DNA from: Firmicutes bacterium HGW-Firmicutes-2
Lineage (GTDB): Bacteria > Bacillota > Clostridia > Lachnospirales > Vallitaleaceae
DNA: 64,000 nucleotides
Direction of reading: 5' to 3'
Assembly (NCBI GenBank): GCA_002841495.1
Contig: PGZV01000005.1
Span: 97,158 to 161,157, forward strand
Within the stretch, counting starts at the first letter, position 1, and each line of letters begins with the position of its first letter. Of this stretch, positions 36,343-46,438 are shown one piece after another. Below the pieces are notes generated by a model. That model did not search any database. It was not told the DNA's origin and saw nothing but the letters and a program-made list of their open reading frames with translations. Position numbers and translations under genes: made by a program.

Positions 36343-38571
36343 ATGATGAAACAATGGATTGGTTTTAACCAAGGCGATTGGACCAAAAGCATTAATGTTA
36401 GAGACTTTATTATGAGAAACTATACACCCTATGAAGGTGATGACAACTTTTTGGAGTCGGCTACAGATCGTACAACAGAAATGATGAACACATTGGATGC
36501 TCTAAGAATAGAGGAAGAAAAGCGTGGCGGTGTTCTTGCTATTGATACTCAAACAGTCTCATCACTACTTACCTTCAATCCGGGCTATTTGGACAAAGAC
36601 AAAGAAAAGATTGTCGGATTGCAAACCGATGAGCCTTTAAAAAGAGCAATCAATCCTTTTGGTGGCATTCGGTTAACAAGAAGTGCCTGTGAAGCTTATG
36701 GCTACAAACTGAGTCAAAAAGTGGAAGAAAGCTTCACCTATAAAACAACCCATAACGATGGGGTTTTTAGAGCCTACACCGAGGAGATGAAAAACGCTAG
36801 GCGTATCGGGATTATAACAGGTTTACCCGATGCCTATGGTCGTGGTCGTATCATTGGTGATTATAGACGTATTGCTTTGTATGGCGTTGATTTTCTCATT
36901 CAAAAGAAGAAAGAAGATCAGGCTTTAATCGGTCAAAGTTTAATGGATGTAGATAATATTCGTTTGCTGGAAGAAGTCTATCGACAAATTGATTTTTTGA
37001 AAAAGCTAAAAAAAATGGCAGCAGCTTATGGCCATGATATCAGTGATCCTGCTGAGACGGCTATGGAAGCCATACAATGGACATATTATGGTTATCTAGG
37101 TGCCATAAAAGAACAAAACGGCGCAGCCATGAGTTTGGGACGCGTCAGTACCTTTCTTGACATCTATATTGAGAGAGATTTTGCTCTCGGAAGGCTAGAT
37201 GAGGTATCCGCCCAAGAACTGATAGATGACTTTGTTATAAAACTAAGAATGGCGAGACAACTTAGAACTGCCGAATACAATGAGCTTTTTGCCGGCGATC
37301 CTTTATGGATTACAGAAGCAATCGGCGGTATGGGTGTGGATGGTCGAACCTTGGTAACGAAAAATAGTTTCCGAATGCTCAATACCTTATATAACCTTAA
37401 CCCTTCACCGGAACCCAATATGACAGTTTTGTGGTCCAAAGACCTCCCAGAGGCTTTTAAAAAATATTGTGCCAAAGTTTCGATAGAGACGGATTCGGTT
37501 CAATATGAGAATGATGACTTAATGCGTGAGCGCTATAAAGATGATTATGCAATCGCATGTTGTGTATCAGCTATGGAACTTGGCAAGCAGATGCAATTCT
37601 TTGGTGCCAGATGCAACATGCCTAAAGTTTTGCTGCTGGCCATTAATGGTGGTATGGATGAAGCGACAGGTATTAGAATCGGACCGGAGATGGAGCCTAT
37701 GGACAGTTCGGTTTTGGACTATGACGCGGTTAAGGAACGCTTTGAAATCTATCACAATTGGTTGTGCAAGCTTTATGTGAATACGATGAATATTATACAT
37801 TATATGCATGACAAATATGCCTATGAGAAATTACAAATGGCTTTACACGATACCCATGTTGAACGTCATATGGCCTTTGGTATAGCAGGCCTATCTGTTA
37901 TGGCAGATGCCTTCAGTGCAATCAAATATGGTAAAGTAGAACCGATTCGGAACGAAGAAGGCTATATTTATGACTTTAAGACTACAGGTGACTTCCCCAA
38001 ATATGGTAACAACGATGATCGTGTGGATCAAATTGCCGTAGATTTGACTACTAATTTTATAAATGAATTAAAGAAGAATAAAACCTATAGAGATGCAGAA
38101 CATACATTATCCATATTGACCATAACCTCCAATGTGGTATACGGTAAGACAACAGGTGCTACACCGGATGGGAGAAGGTCGGGAGAAGCCTTTGCACCAG
38201 GTGCCAACCCGATGCATAAAAGAGACCAAAATGGTGCCCTCGCCTCATTGAGTTCGGTAGCAAAGATACCTTATGATTGTTGTAGAGATGGTATATCCTG
38301 TACATTTTCAATTCAACCACAAGCCCTTGGGAAAGAAGAGGAAAGCAAACAATCCAACCTTGTTGGGATCTTGGATGGTTATTTTGATGCCAAAGCTCAT
38401 CATCTTAATGTCAATGTGCTTAACAAAGAAAAGCTGATGGATGCCATGGTTCATCCGGAAAAATATCCAAACCTGACCATTCGTGTTTCAGGTTATGCGG
38501 TGAATTTCAATCGACTAAGTAAAGAGCAACAATTGGAGGTCATTGGAAGGACCTTCCATGATATGATATAA
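36343..38571 (+). CDS. pflB: Formate C-acetyltransferase (pyruvate formate-lyase)
   Basis: 742 residues. Converts pyruvate and CoA to acetyl-CoA and formate by a glycyl radical mechanism. The catalytic pair Cys406-Cys407 in IACCVSAM and the radical site Gly717 in RVSGYAV are intact. ATG 36343 lies eight bases after AAGGAG; the open frame runs back into the terminator hairpin. Under the ZTP riboswitch its role is probably to supply formate for purine ring closure. No activase gene (pflA) is next to it, so activation must come from elsewhere in the genome. Confidence 0.96.
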   Translation: MMKQWIGFNQGDWTKSINVRDFIMRNYTPYEGDDNFLESATDRTTEMMNTLDALRIEEEKRGGVLAIDTQTVSSLLTFNPGYLDKDKEKIVGLQTDEPLKRAINPFGGIRLTRSACEAYGYKLSQKVEESFTYKTTHNDGVFRAYTEEMKNARRIGIITGLPDAYGRGRIIGDYRRIALYGVDFLIQKKKEDQALIGQSLMDVDNIRLLEEVYRQIDFLKKLKKMAAAYGHDISDPAETAMEAIQWTYYGYLGAIKEQNGAAMSLGRVSTFLDIYIERDFALGRLDEVSAQELIDDFVIKLRMARQLRTAEYNELFAGDPLWITEAIGGMGVDGRTLVTKNSFRMLNTLYNLNPSPEPNMTVLWSKDLPEAFKKYCAKVSIETDSVQYENDDLMRERYKDDYAIACCVSAMELGKQMQFFGARCNMPKVLLLAINGGMDEATGIRIGPEMEPMDSSVLDYDAVKERFEIYHNWLCKLYVNTMNIIHYMHDKYAYEKLQMALHDTHVERHMAFGIAGLSVMADAFSAIKYGKVEPIRNEEGYIYDFKTTGDFPKYGNNDDRVDQIAVDLTTNFINELKKNKTYRDAEHTLSILTITSNVVYGKTTGATPDGRRSGEAFAPGANPMHKRDQNGALASLSSVAKIPYDCCRDGISCTFSIQPQALGKEEESKQSNLVGILDGYFDAKAHHLNVNVLNKEKLMDAMVHPEKYPNLTIRVSGYAVNFNRLSKEQQLEVIGRTFHDMI

Positions 38572-38622
38572 GAAATGGTTAAGAAAACCCAATCATCTAA
38601 TACAACTAAAGGAGTTATGATT

Positions 38623-40173
38623 ATGAGAGCATTGATTAGTGTTTCAGACAAGACCGGTATTGTAGAATTTGCAAAAGCATTAAGAACATTAAACGTTGAC
38701 ATTATATCCACTGGAGGAACGGCTAAAGTACTGGAGGCGGAAGGTGTTGAGGTCATCGGTATATCGGACATCACTGGGTTTCCTGAGTGTCTGGATGGTA
38801 GGGTAAAGACTTTAGATCCTCATATTCATGCTGGGCTTTTGGCAAGACGAGATAACAAAGAGCATATGGCACAAATCGAAAAGCTGGGTGTAACACCAAT
38901 TGACCTTGTCGTAGTGAATCTTTATCCTTTTAAGGCTACGATTCTAAAAGAAGGGGTACAGTTGGACGAAGCCATAGAAAACATTGATATTGGTGGGCCG
39001 ACTATGTTAAGATCTGCAGCCAAAAACTATCAGGACGTATCGGTTATTGTCGATCCGGCTGACTATGAAGTGGTACTTAATGAATTAAAGTCAGGAAAAA
39101 AAGTGAATAAGGAAACCAATTTTTATTTAAGCTCGAAGGTATTTGAGCATACCAGTAGCTATGATACGCTCATCGCGACTTATATGCGAAAGCAAAGAGG
39201 GGCGACTGAATTACCGGAAGTGATGACGATGACTTTTGAAAAAGTGCAAGATATGCGTTATGGAGAAAACCCCCATCAACAAGCAGCCTTTTACAAAGAA
39301 GTTGGAAATACAAAAGGTATGTTAACCGATGCCGTTCAGCTCCATGGCAAAGACCTTTCTTTTAATAACATCAATGATACCCATGGTGCGCTTGAGTTAT
39401 GTAAGGAATATACTGAACCTACGGTTGTAGCTTGTAAACATGCAAATCCATGTGGTGTCGGTAGTGGAACAGACATATACGAAGCGTATATGAGAGCCTA
39501 TACCTCAGATCCAAAGTCGATTTTTGGTGGCATCATCGTAGCCAATAGGGAAATAGATTCAAAGACAGCCCTTGAAATCAATAAGATTTTTATTGAAATC
39601 GTTGTGGCGCCAAGCTATAGCGCAGAAGCGCTTGAGATATTAAGAGAAAAGAAAAACATTCGTCTGTTGATGCTTGAAAACATTGAAGTGAAGCAATCGG
39701 ACTTAGCCTATGACTTAAAGAAAGTCAGTGGTGGATTACTGGTTCAAACCATTGATAACCTCCTATACGAAGGTGAGTTAGAAGTTGTATCGGATCGTAA
39801 GCCAACACCGGAAGAACTGGAAGATTTAAAATTCACATGGAAAATCGTGAAATATGCGAAATCAAATGGCATTGCCATAGGTAAGAACAAGCAGTCACTT
39901 GGCGTAGGACCTGGACAAGTGAATCGGATATGGGCATGTAATCAAGCAATCGATCACTGTAAAGAAGCATTAGGTGAGACGATACTAAAAGGTGCATCTT
40001 TAGCCTCTGATGCTTTCTTTCCTTTCTCAGATTGTGTAGAGGCAGCAGCAGCAGCCGGAATCACAGCCATTATTCAACCGGGTGGATCCATGAAGGATCA
40101 GGAATCCATTGATGCTTGTAACAAATATGACATAGCTATGATATTCACAGGTATGAGACATTTTAAACACTAA
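38623..40173 (+). CDS. purH: Bifunctional AICAR transformylase / IMP cyclohydrolase
   Basis: 516 residues, last two steps to IMP. The N-terminal MGS-like cyclohydrolase domain has RALISVSDKTGIVEFA and STGGTAKVLE; the transformylase domain has RYGENPHQQAAFY and KHANPCGVG. ATG 38623, eight bases after AAAGGAG, is preferred to ATG 38617 (two bases). It follows pflB after 51 bases without a terminator, so it shares the riboswitch. The substrate AICAR is ZMP, the ligand class of that riboswitch. Confidence 0.96.
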   Translation: MRALISVSDKTGIVEFAKALRTLNVDIISTGGTAKVLEAEGVEVIGISDITGFPECLDGRVKTLDPHIHAGLLARRDNKEHMAQIEKLGVTPIDLVVVNLYPFKATILKEGVQLDEAIENIDIGGPTMLRSAAKNYQDVSVIVDPADYEVVLNELKSGKKVNKETNFYLSSKVFEHTSSYDTLIATYMRKQRGATELPEVMTMTFEKVQDMRYGENPHQQAAFYKEVGNTKGMLTDAVQLHGKDLSFNNINDTHGALELCKEYTEPTVVACKHANPCGVGSGTDIYEAYMRAYTSDPKSIFGGIIVANREIDSKTALEINKIFIEIVVAPSYSAEALEILREKKNIRLLMLENIEVKQSDLAYDLKKVSGGLLVQTIDNLLYEGELEVVSDRKPTPEELEDLKFTWKIVKYAKSNGIAIGKNKQSLGVGPGQVNRIWACNQAIDHCKEALGETILKGASLASDAFFPFSDCVEAAAAAGITAIIQPGGSMKDQESIDACNKYDIAMIFTGMRHFKH

Positions 40174-40222
40174 GACTAAAAAAAGACACATTTTATTGGT
40201 CATTATTTCAAAGCAAAAAGCC

Positions 40223-40250
40223 TTCACATATGGTTGTTTTATGATATAAT
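40223..40250 (+). promoter_or_regulatory. Probable promoter of fba
   Basis: TTCACA (40223-40228), 16 bases, TATAAT (40245-40250). The leader of about 145 bases holds no structure that I recognise. Confidence 0.55.
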
Positions 40251-40401
40251 TTGTTAGAACATATAGTTTTGACCTTTTAACCAATCATATTAATAAATGG
40301 TATGGTGCTATTACCTAAATTATAGCGCCAAAACCATATATGAAACAATAAAATAGATGGTGTTAGGATTTAGCCATCACAATAAAACGGAGGTAATGAA
40401 A

Positions 40402-41265
40402 ATGTTAGTATCTGCAACGGAGATGTTGAGAAAAGCGAAAGCAGGGAAATACGCAGTTGGGCAATTTAATATCAATAACTTGGAATGGACAAAAGCGGTT
40501 TTATTAACGGCACAAGAGAACAATTCACCGGTTATTCTTGGTGTATCAGAAGGTGCTGGTAAGTATATGGGTGGTTACAATACCGTTATGGGTATGGTTA
40601 AAGGTATGATGAAAGATCTTAATATCACCGTACCGGTTGCGGTTCATTTGGATCATGGTTCAATGGATGGTGCTAAAAAATGTATTGAAGCCGGATTTAC
40701 TTCAGTTATGTTTGACGGTTCTCATTATGATATTGAAGAAAACGTGACTAAAACCAAAGAAATTATTGAATTAGCCCATTCAAAAGGTATTTCAGTTGAA
40801 GCGGAAGTTGGTTCCATTGGCGGTGAAGAAGACGGTGTCATAGGAAACGGTGAAATTGCAGATCCACAAGAATGTAAAAGAATCAATGATTTAGGTGTAG
40901 ATATGTTAGCAGCAGGCATTGGGAACATTCACGGTGCTTACCCTGAGAACTGGGCAGGCCTTAGCCTAGATACGCTTGAAGAAATTCAAAAATTAACAGG
41001 CGACCGTCCTCTCGTACTTCATGGTGGTACTGGTATTCCTGATAAGATGGTAAGAGATGCCATTACTTTGGGTGTATCTAAAATCAATGTAAATACAGAA
41101 TGTCAATGGACTTTTGCAGCAGCAACAAGAAAGTATATTGAAGAAGGCAAAGATAAAACAGGTAAAGGTTTTGACCCACGTAAGTTATTAGCACCTGGTT
41201 TTGAAGCAATCAAAGCAACCGTAAAAGAAAAAATGGATTTATTTGGATCAATTAACCAAGCATAA
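40402..41265 (+). CDS. fba: Class II fructose-bisphosphate aldolase
   Basis: 287 residues, zinc-dependent cleavage of fructose 1,6-bisphosphate. Visible are YAVGQFNINNLEW, the metal-site HLDHG, SVMFDGSHYD, EAEVGSIGGEEDG and LHGGTGIPD. ATG 40402 is placed after ACGGAGGT; ATG 40396 is too close to it. The gene lies upstream of the glycogen genes but is separated by a terminator. Confidence 0.95.
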   Translation: MLVSATEMLRKAKAGKYAVGQFNINNLEWTKAVLLTAQENNSPVILGVSEGAGKYMGGYNTVMGMVKGMMKDLNITVPVAVHLDHGSMDGAKKCIEAGFTSVMFDGSHYDIEENVTKTKEIIELAHSKGISVEAEVGSIGGEEDGVIGNGEIADPQECKRINDLGVDMLAAGIGNIHGAYPENWAGLSLDTLEEIQKLTGDRPLVLHGGTGIPDKMVRDAITLGVSKINVNTECQWTFAAATRKYIEEGKDKTGKGFDPRKLLAPGFEAIKATVKEKMDLFGSINQA

Positions 41266-41284
41266 TTCATTGACGATGCAGGAA

Positions 41285-41320
41285 AAAAGGAGTAGATCTT
41301 TATGATTTGCTCCTTTTATT
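41285..41320 (+). terminator. Terminator after fba
   Basis: AAAAGGAG (41285-41292) pairs with CTCCTTTT (41310-41317), extended by internal pairs. Confidence 0.75.
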
Positions 41321-41449
41321 GTACTCTATAATCCCTATAAGAATACATGTTATTTTATTGGTATAACTTTAAGCTTTATGTTAAAATAGTAGTATGTAGT
41401 CTAGGCTTTATGTTAACACAAAGTTGATCAGAAGAAGGGAGAGGTTATA

Positions 41450-42733
41450 ATGGCAACTAAAGAATTAGTGGGCTTGCTACTTGCAGGCGGACAAGGCAGT
41501 AGGTTAGGCGTATTGACATCATCAACTGCAAAGCCAGCCGTTCCATATGGTGGTAAGTTTAGAATTATTGATTTTCCTTTAAGCAATTGTATCAATTCAG
41601 GCATCGATACGGTAGGTGTTTTCACTCAATATGAACCTTTGGAGTTAAATGCCCATATCGGCATCGGTAAGCCTTGGGACCTGGATCGTAATAATGGTGG
41701 TGTCACAATCTTATCACCCTATCTGAAGTCGGAAAACAATGATTGGTTTACAGGAACAGCCAATGCGGTATACCAAAATATCCACTACATTGACAAGGTA
41801 TCACCGGAGTATGTGGTTATTTTATCAGGTGACCATATTTACAAAATGGATTATGCTAAGATGTTAGCGGCACATAAGAAAAATGAGGCGGACGCTACGA
41901 TATCCGTTTTTGAGGTACCAATTGAGGAGGCAAGTCGTTTTGGTCTTATGCATACTGATGAAAACAATCGTATTCTTGAGTTTGAAGAAAAACCGGCTAA
42001 GCCTAAGAGCAACTTAGCATCCATGGGTGTCTACATCTTTACATGGGAGATTTTACGAGAATACTTAATTCGTGACGATCACAACGAAGCATCTGAAAAA
42101 GATTTTGGTAAGAATATTATTCCGATGATGCTGGATGAAAACAAAAGGATGTTTGCCTATGCTTTTGAAGGTTATTGGAAGGATGTCGGTACCATTCAAT
42201 CTTATTGGGAATCCAATATGGACCTAATTGAGCGTGTACCTGATTTTAATTTATTCGATCACAATTGGAAGATCTATACAACCAATCCCGTCATGCCTGC
42301 CCATTATATTGGTCCAAATGGCAGTGTGAAAAAATCAATTGTTGCAGAAGGGTGTATGGTTTACGGAACGGTTAGAAATTCGATTATTTTCCCCGGTGTT
42401 ATTATTGAAGAAGGCGCATATATAGAGGATTCAATTATTATGTCCAATTCTGTCATTGGTAAGAATTCAAAGATTTATAAGAGTATTCTGGCAGAAAAAG
42501 TGGTTGTAGGCGAGGGTGTAGAAATAGGTGTCGGTGAAATGGTCGTTAATACAATTAAGCCTGATATTTATAACACCGGCATAAACGTCATTGCCGAAAG
42601 CGCTTACATACCGGATCATGCCATACTTGGAAAAAATGTCGTTATCCACAAATGCGTTGATGCCTCGGACTATGCTACATTAAACATAGCTTCCGGCGGA
42701 ACAGTATTTAAAGGAGGTACGAGACATGAGTAG
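41450..42733 (+). CDS. glgC: Glucose-1-phosphate adenylyltransferase
   Basis: 427 residues; makes ADP-glucose, the donor for glycogen. The N-terminal [34 protein letters not shown] and the sugar-site FEEKPAKP are intact, followed by a left-handed beta-helix of hexapeptide repeats. GGGAGAGG precedes the ATG. It overlaps glgD by eight bases, consistent with the catalytic and partner subunits of a heterotetramer being translated together. Confidence 0.95.
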   Translation: MATKELVGLLLAGGQGSRLGVLTSSTAKPAVPYGGKFRIIDFPLSNCINSGIDTVGVFTQYEPLELNAHIGIGKPWDLDRNNGGVTILSPYLKSENNDWFTGTANAVYQNIHYIDKVSPEYVVILSGDHIYKMDYAKMLAAHKKNEADATISVFEVPIEEASRFGLMHTDENNRILEFEEKPAKPKSNLASMGVYIFTWEILREYLIRDDHNEASEKDFGKNIIPMMLDENKRMFAYAFEGYWKDVGTIQSYWESNMDLIERVPDFNLFDHNWKIYTTNPVMPAHYIGPNGSVKKSIVAEGCMVYGTVRNSIIFPGVIIEEGAYIEDSIIMSNSVIGKNSKIYKSILAEKVVVGEGVEIGVGEMVVNTIKPDIYNTGINVIAESAYIPDHAILGKNVVIHKCVDASDYATLNIASGGTVFKGGTRHE

Positions 42734-43847
42734 AGTATTAGGAATCATTATTACTGGTGGAAGAAAAGAAAGTATGAAAGAACTGGTTGCAAAAAGATCT
42801 GTGTCAGCAATACCGGTAGGCGGAAAGTACAGAGCAATCGATTTTGTTTTATCCAATATGATTAACTCAGGTATAGACAAAGTCGGTGTTGTTACCCAAT
42901 ACAGTTTCAGATCTCTAATGGATCACCTAGGTGCAGGTAAGGAGTGGGACCTTGATCGGAGGAACAATGGTCTGTTTATGTTTCCGCCTTACTTAGCAGG
43001 AGAAAATACGGGTTGGTATAGAGGATCAGCTGATGGTATGTACAGTAATATTTCCTTTTTGAAAAGAAGCACAGATGAGTATGTCATCATAGCAACAGGC
43101 AATTGTATTTATAAGATGGACTTTAACTTGTTGTTGGAGGCTCATGAAAAGCAAGAAGCAGACATTACGATTATGTACCGAGATATGTCGGATTTTGATC
43201 CGGTTGAGCTTAAAGAGTTTGGTCTCATCAAGCTTAACAATGAGGGTCGCATCATTGATCTTAGAGAAAAACCTGAAACACCAGATGGAAAACTAGCGTC
43301 TCTAGGGATATACATCATGAAGCGAACATTGCTCATCGAACTTCTAGAAGAGAGCGAAGCTCATGGCCATTATGACTTTGTCAAAGACATCTTGATTCGT
43401 AAACTGGACAAGTTAAACATAATGGGCTACGAATACAAAGGCTATTGGCGTTCACTGAGTTCCATATCCATGTTCTATAATTGTAATATGGATATGATTA
43501 ACCCTGAAATTCGTCAAGAATTATTTAATACGGATGGTAAGGTTTTTACAAAGGTTAAAGATGAGACACCTACGAAATACAATGAAGAAGCAGTGGTTAA
43601 CCATTCTATTATTGCTGATGGTTGTATCATTGAAGGTGAGGTTTACGACAGTGTTTTATCAAGAGGTGTCAAGATTGGTCGCGGTGCAGTTGTTAGAAAC
43701 AGTATTATTATGCAAGATACTGTGATTGAGCCCAATGCTACTTTAGATTATGTGATTCTTGATAAAGAAGTGATTGTCAAAGAAGGTAAAACTCTAAAAG
43801 GGGAGCGAAGTTTCCCGATTATTGTAGGTAAGCATATAGAAATCTAA
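42726..43847 (+). CDS. glgD: GlgD subunit of glucose-1-phosphate adenylyltransferase
   Basis: 373 residues, related to GlgC but with altered catalytic positions: the nucleotide loop reads [13 protein letters not shown], and the C-terminal beta-helix is shorter. GlgD modulates GlgC in Gram-positive bacteria. AAGGAGG lies inside the end of glgC. No glgA, glgB or glgP follows; a terminator ends the unit. Confidence 0.93.
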   Translation: MSRVLGIIITGGRKESMKELVAKRSVSAIPVGGKYRAIDFVLSNMINSGIDKVGVVTQYSFRSLMDHLGAGKEWDLDRRNNGLFMFPPYLAGENTGWYRGSADGMYSNISFLKRSTDEYVIIATGNCIYKMDFNLLLEAHEKQEADITIMYRDMSDFDPVELKEFGLIKLNNEGRIIDLREKPETPDGKLASLGIYIMKRTLLIELLEESEAHGHYDFVKDILIRKLDKLNIMGYEYKGYWRSLSSISMFYNCNMDMINPEIRQELFNTDGKVFTKVKDETPTKYNEEAVVNHSIIADGCIIEGEVYDSVLSRGVKIGRGAVVRNSIIMQDTVIEPNATLDYVILDKEVIVKEGKTLKGERSFPIIVGKHIEI

Positions 43848-43901
43848 TAGGTTGTTCTGTGTTAGATCAGGGCTAAACTTTATGTGCAATAAGATTATCA
43901 G

Positions 43902-43938
43902 AGGTCTCTAGGCGAATAAAAGCTTAGAGACTTTTTTA
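43902..43938 (+). terminator. Terminator after glgD
   Basis: GTCTCTA (43904-43910) pairs with TAGAGAC (43925-43931) before a T-run; GGC/GCT extends the stem. Confidence 0.85.
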
Positions 43939-43977
43939 CTCTTTAAAAAATATAAAAATCTAAGTTTATTGAAGGCC

Positions 43978-44299
43978 GTCCCATGAAAACCCTTCCACAA
44001 ACTGTATGACTTCGGCCGACCGTTGGTGCGTCCTGCACCAAATGTCGGCCGACAGCTCCTGCTGTCTTGCTACGTTCATACAGTCTGTTCCAGGAACTTC
44101 ATAGTCGATGTTGGCCAACTGGTAGCATTTATTTTTTTAAGTTGCCTAAATTGAAAAGAATATGTACCGAGTATGAAGTTCCAGAAGTGGTGTTAGCTAC
44201 ATAAGCAAGTCTGCATGGATGCAGACCGCCAACTTTTCCTACATGGATGTAGGAACAAGAGGCCGTTGTAGCTAATCCACGGATGGGTTTTCATAGGAC
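43978..44299. repeat. Dyad-symmetric intergenic element with internal hairpins (copy A)
   Basis: About 320 bp without a reading frame. The ends are inverted repeats: 43978-43992 and 44285-44299 pair at 14 of 15 positions. Further pairs are ACTGTATGA (44001-44009)/TCATACAGT (44076-44084) and 44093-44103/44172-44182. The left half carries hairpins TTGGTGC-GTCCT-GCACCAA and GACAGC-TCCT-GCTGTC. The right half carries GTCTGCA-TGGA-TGCAGAC and TTCCTACA-TGGA-TGTAGGAA. Loops read TCC on the left and GGA on the right, as expected of a symmetric element. A related copy starts at 63465. The remaining 115 bases before the NfeD promoter hold nothing that I recognise. Confidence 0.85.
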
Positions 44300-44414
44300 G
44301 AGTTGTGTTAACACAAAAGAGATCACTTCGAGAAATTTTGCTGTGATTATAATAAAGTTTTCCAACTTTGTAAAAGAATTTAGACTTCCTTAATAATTAG
44401 CCGAGTAAAAATAT

Positions 44415-44422
44415 GTTATAAT
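44415..44422 (+). promoter_or_regulatory. Extended -10 promoter before the NfeD gene
   Basis: The sequence TGTTATAAT is a TG-extended -10 (TATAAT 44417-44422) without a good -35. The leader is about 70 bases. Confidence 0.5.
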
Positions 44423-44497
44423 GTAAATGTAAGTAGTAGAGTTAATTATTCATAATCATATGCATAGATAGGCAAATAAACCTAAAGGAGGTAGCTT

Positions 44498-44956
44498 ATG
44501 GAAACATTACCCATTCTCCTCATAGCCATCGGTATTCTATTATTGATTGCCGAAATCTTTATACCAAGTTTTGGCGTCACAGGCGGCATTGGCATTGTGG
44601 CTATTTTAGCCGGCGTTATCATGTCGACCAATACCATTGCGGAAGGTATAGTGATGTTTTTGGTTATTCTGCTAGTAGCCATAGTTCTCATGTATTTGGC
44701 TTATAAATTCATAGCATCTAGAAAAAGTCCTTTAATCCAAAAGGCTCAATTGAATGAAGAAGTGCTAAAAAGTGATTTAAGTTTAATCATTGGGAAAACA
44801 GGAACAGCCATAACAGCACTAAGGCCAACAGGTAAAGGTGATTTTGAAGGATTGGAACTGGATGTTTTAACAAAAGGGGCTTTTGTGCAAAAAGGCACCA
44901 AAATTGTAGTTGCAGAAGTGGAAGGTAAGAAAATTTTCGTTAAAGGTTTAGAATAG
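44498..44956 (+). CDS. NfeD-like membrane protein
   Basis: 152 residues. Three membrane helices ([16 protein letters not shown]; then [13 protein letters not shown]; then [17 protein letters not shown]) are followed by a small OB-fold domain (about 85-152) with [19 protein letters not shown]. This short form, without a protease domain, is the usual partner of flotillin-like FloA. AAAGGAGG precedes the ATG, and floA begins 11 bases after the stop. Confidence 0.9.
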   Translation: METLPILLIAIGILLLIAEIFIPSFGVTGGIGIVAILAGVIMSTNTIAEGIVMFLVILLVAIVLMYLAYKFIASRKSPLIQKAQLNEEVLKSDLSLIIGKTGTAITALRPTGKGDFEGLELDVLTKGAFVQKGTKIVVAEVEGKKIFVKGLE

Positions 44957-44967
44957 GAGGTATTTAT

Positions 44968-45939
44968 ATGGAACAACCCATTGGTATGTTACTCATAGTT
45001 TCGTTGGTGATCCTGTTTTTAGCATTGTTTTTTAGCTTCATTCCGGTAAGATTGTGGATTGCTGCTATTGCATCGAATGTTAAAGTCAGTATTGCAGGCT
45101 TAATAGGTATGAAGTTACGACGTGTGAAACCGAATCTAATCGTATTACCCTTGATTCGAGCAGTGAAAGCGAATGTAGAAGTGGATATTAATCAACTGGA
45201 ATCTCATTTACTGGCTGGTGGAAAAGTCGGTCGTGTTGTGGACGCTCTTATAGCAGCTCACAGAGCTAAGTTGGATTTAACCTTTGAACGTGCGGCAGCT
45301 ATTGATTTGGCAGGACGTGACGTTCTTGAAGCGGTTAGGATGAGTGTTACGCCGAAGGTGATTGAAACGCCTCTCGTTGTGGCGGTTGCAAAAAACGGTA
45401 TTGAAGTCAAAGCTTTAGCAAAAGTAACCGTTCGTGCTAACCTGGAACGGTTGGTCGGTGGTGCAGGTGAAGAAACCATTATCGCAAGAGTTGGTGAAGG
45501 TATTGTCACCACGGTTGGTTCAAGTGAAAGCCATAAAGAAGTTCTTGAGAACCCGGATATGATTTCGGAACGAGTTTTAAATAAAGGTTTGGACTCAGGA
45601 ACGGCATTTGAAATACTTTCTATTGATATTGCAGACATTGATTTGGGTAAAAACATTGGTGCAAGACTTCAAGCAGAACAAGCTGAGGCAGATAAACAGA
45701 TTGCTCAAGCAAAGGCTGAAGAACGACGAGTTTTTGCCATCGCAAGAGAACAAGAAATGAAGGCATTGGTTGAAGAAATGAATGCAAAAGTGGTCGAAGC
45801 TCAAGCGCAAGTACCTCTTGCTATTGCTGAAGCATTTAGAAAAGGCAATATTGGTGTGATGGATTATTATAATCTGAAAAACATTCAGGCCGATACCAGT
45901 ATGAGAGAATCTATTGGTGATGCAGATAAAGAAATCTAG
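44968..45939 (+). CDS. floA: Flotillin-like protein FloA
   Basis: 323 residues. An N-terminal membrane hairpin (about 8-30) is followed by a PHB/SPFH-like region with [20 protein letters not shown] and [19 protein letters not shown], then a charged coiled coil rich in EAQAQ repeats (about 230-300). FloA proteins scaffold functional membrane microdomains. The gene is preceded by NfeD and followed by a small peptide gene with a strong ribosome site, forming a compact operon. Confidence 0.93.
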   Translation: MEQPIGMLLIVSLVILFLALFFSFIPVRLWIAAIASNVKVSIAGLIGMKLRRVKPNLIVLPLIRAVKANVEVDINQLESHLLAGGKVGRVVDALIAAHRAKLDLTFERAAAIDLAGRDVLEAVRMSVTPKVIETPLVVAVAKNGIEVKALAKVTVRANLERLVGGAGEETIIARVGEGIVTTVGSSESHKEVLENPDMISERVLNKGLDSGTAFEILSIDIADIDLGKNIGARLQAEQAEADKQIAQAKAEERRVFAIAREQEMKALVEEMNAKVVEAQAQVPLAIAEAFRKGNIGVMDYYNLKNIQADTSMRESIGDADKEI

Positions 45940-45950
45940 GAGGCGTGGCT

Positions 45951-46073
45951 ATGAGAAGCCTTAAAAAAGAATTAAACAACATGACCAAGACAGATCTTAA
46001 GAAAGCCATACTTTTAAAAGAGATACTTGGGAAACCAAAAGCACTGGAAAGAAAGCTTATAAAACACCAATAA
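45951..46073 (+). CDS. Small 40-residue protein in the floA operon
   Basis: An ATG at 45951 follows TAGGAGGCGTGGCT, and 40 codons run to a TAA at 46071-46073. The product is basic and helical, with MRSLKKELNN at the start, no membrane segment and no cysteine. It lies 11 bases after floA and before a terminator. The strong ribosome site and position support a real gene. I do not recognise the family; B. subtilis also has a small gene after floA, but similarity cannot be claimed. Confidence 0.65.
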   Translation: MRSLKKELNNMTKTDLKKAILLKEILGKPKALERKLIKHQ

Positions 46074-46090
46074 AGTCAGTACAATTTACG

Positions 46091-46135
46091 GACACAGATA
46101 AAAGACTTCAACTGGTCATTTGTCTGTGTCTTTTG
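46091..46135 (+). terminator. Terminator of the floA operon
   Basis: GACACAGATAAA (46091-46102) pairs with TTTGTCTGTGTC (46119-46130) with one wobble pair, followed by TTTT. Confidence 0.88.
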
Positions 46136-46149
46136 TATGCTGCTTCTTC

Positions 46150-46178
46150 TTGACAGTCTGACATTCCTGTGATATATT
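46150..46178 (+). promoter_or_regulatory. Promoter of the glyS T-box transcript
   Basis: TTGACA (46150-46155), 17 bases, TATATT (46173-46178). Confidence 0.8.
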
Positions 46179-46185
46179 CAAAACA

Positions 46186-46394
46186 ATCAGTATATTACAG
46201 CACGATGAATAAGAGGAGTACTCTTAAATTGGTTTTTTTAGCGAGTTCGGGATAGTGGAAGCCGGATAGAGACCATAAGAGGAATGGCGCTTAGGAGTGC
46301 TTTGATGAAGAGTGGGTATTTTACCAATTAGGGTGGAACCGCGGAAGTGACATGCTTTCGTCCCTTATTACTAGGGATGGCAGGATGTTTTTTT
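46186..46394 (+). ncRNA. T-box leader of glyS
   Basis: The invariant T-box AGGGTGGAACCGCG is at 46330-46343. Upstream is a stem I region, with a GGC (46286-46288) that suits a glycine specifier. The antiterminator region is followed by a long terminator (46350-46394). Uncharged tRNA-Gly binding would favour readthrough. The specifier position was judged by eye only. Confidence 0.93.
46350..46394 (+). terminator. T-box terminator
   Basis: The arm 46351-46365 pairs with 46373-46387 with a few mismatches, followed by seven T. Confidence 0.88.
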
Positions 46395-46438
46395 AATATC
46401 TTAACATCCATAAAATGTTTACTGAAAGGATGAAAATC

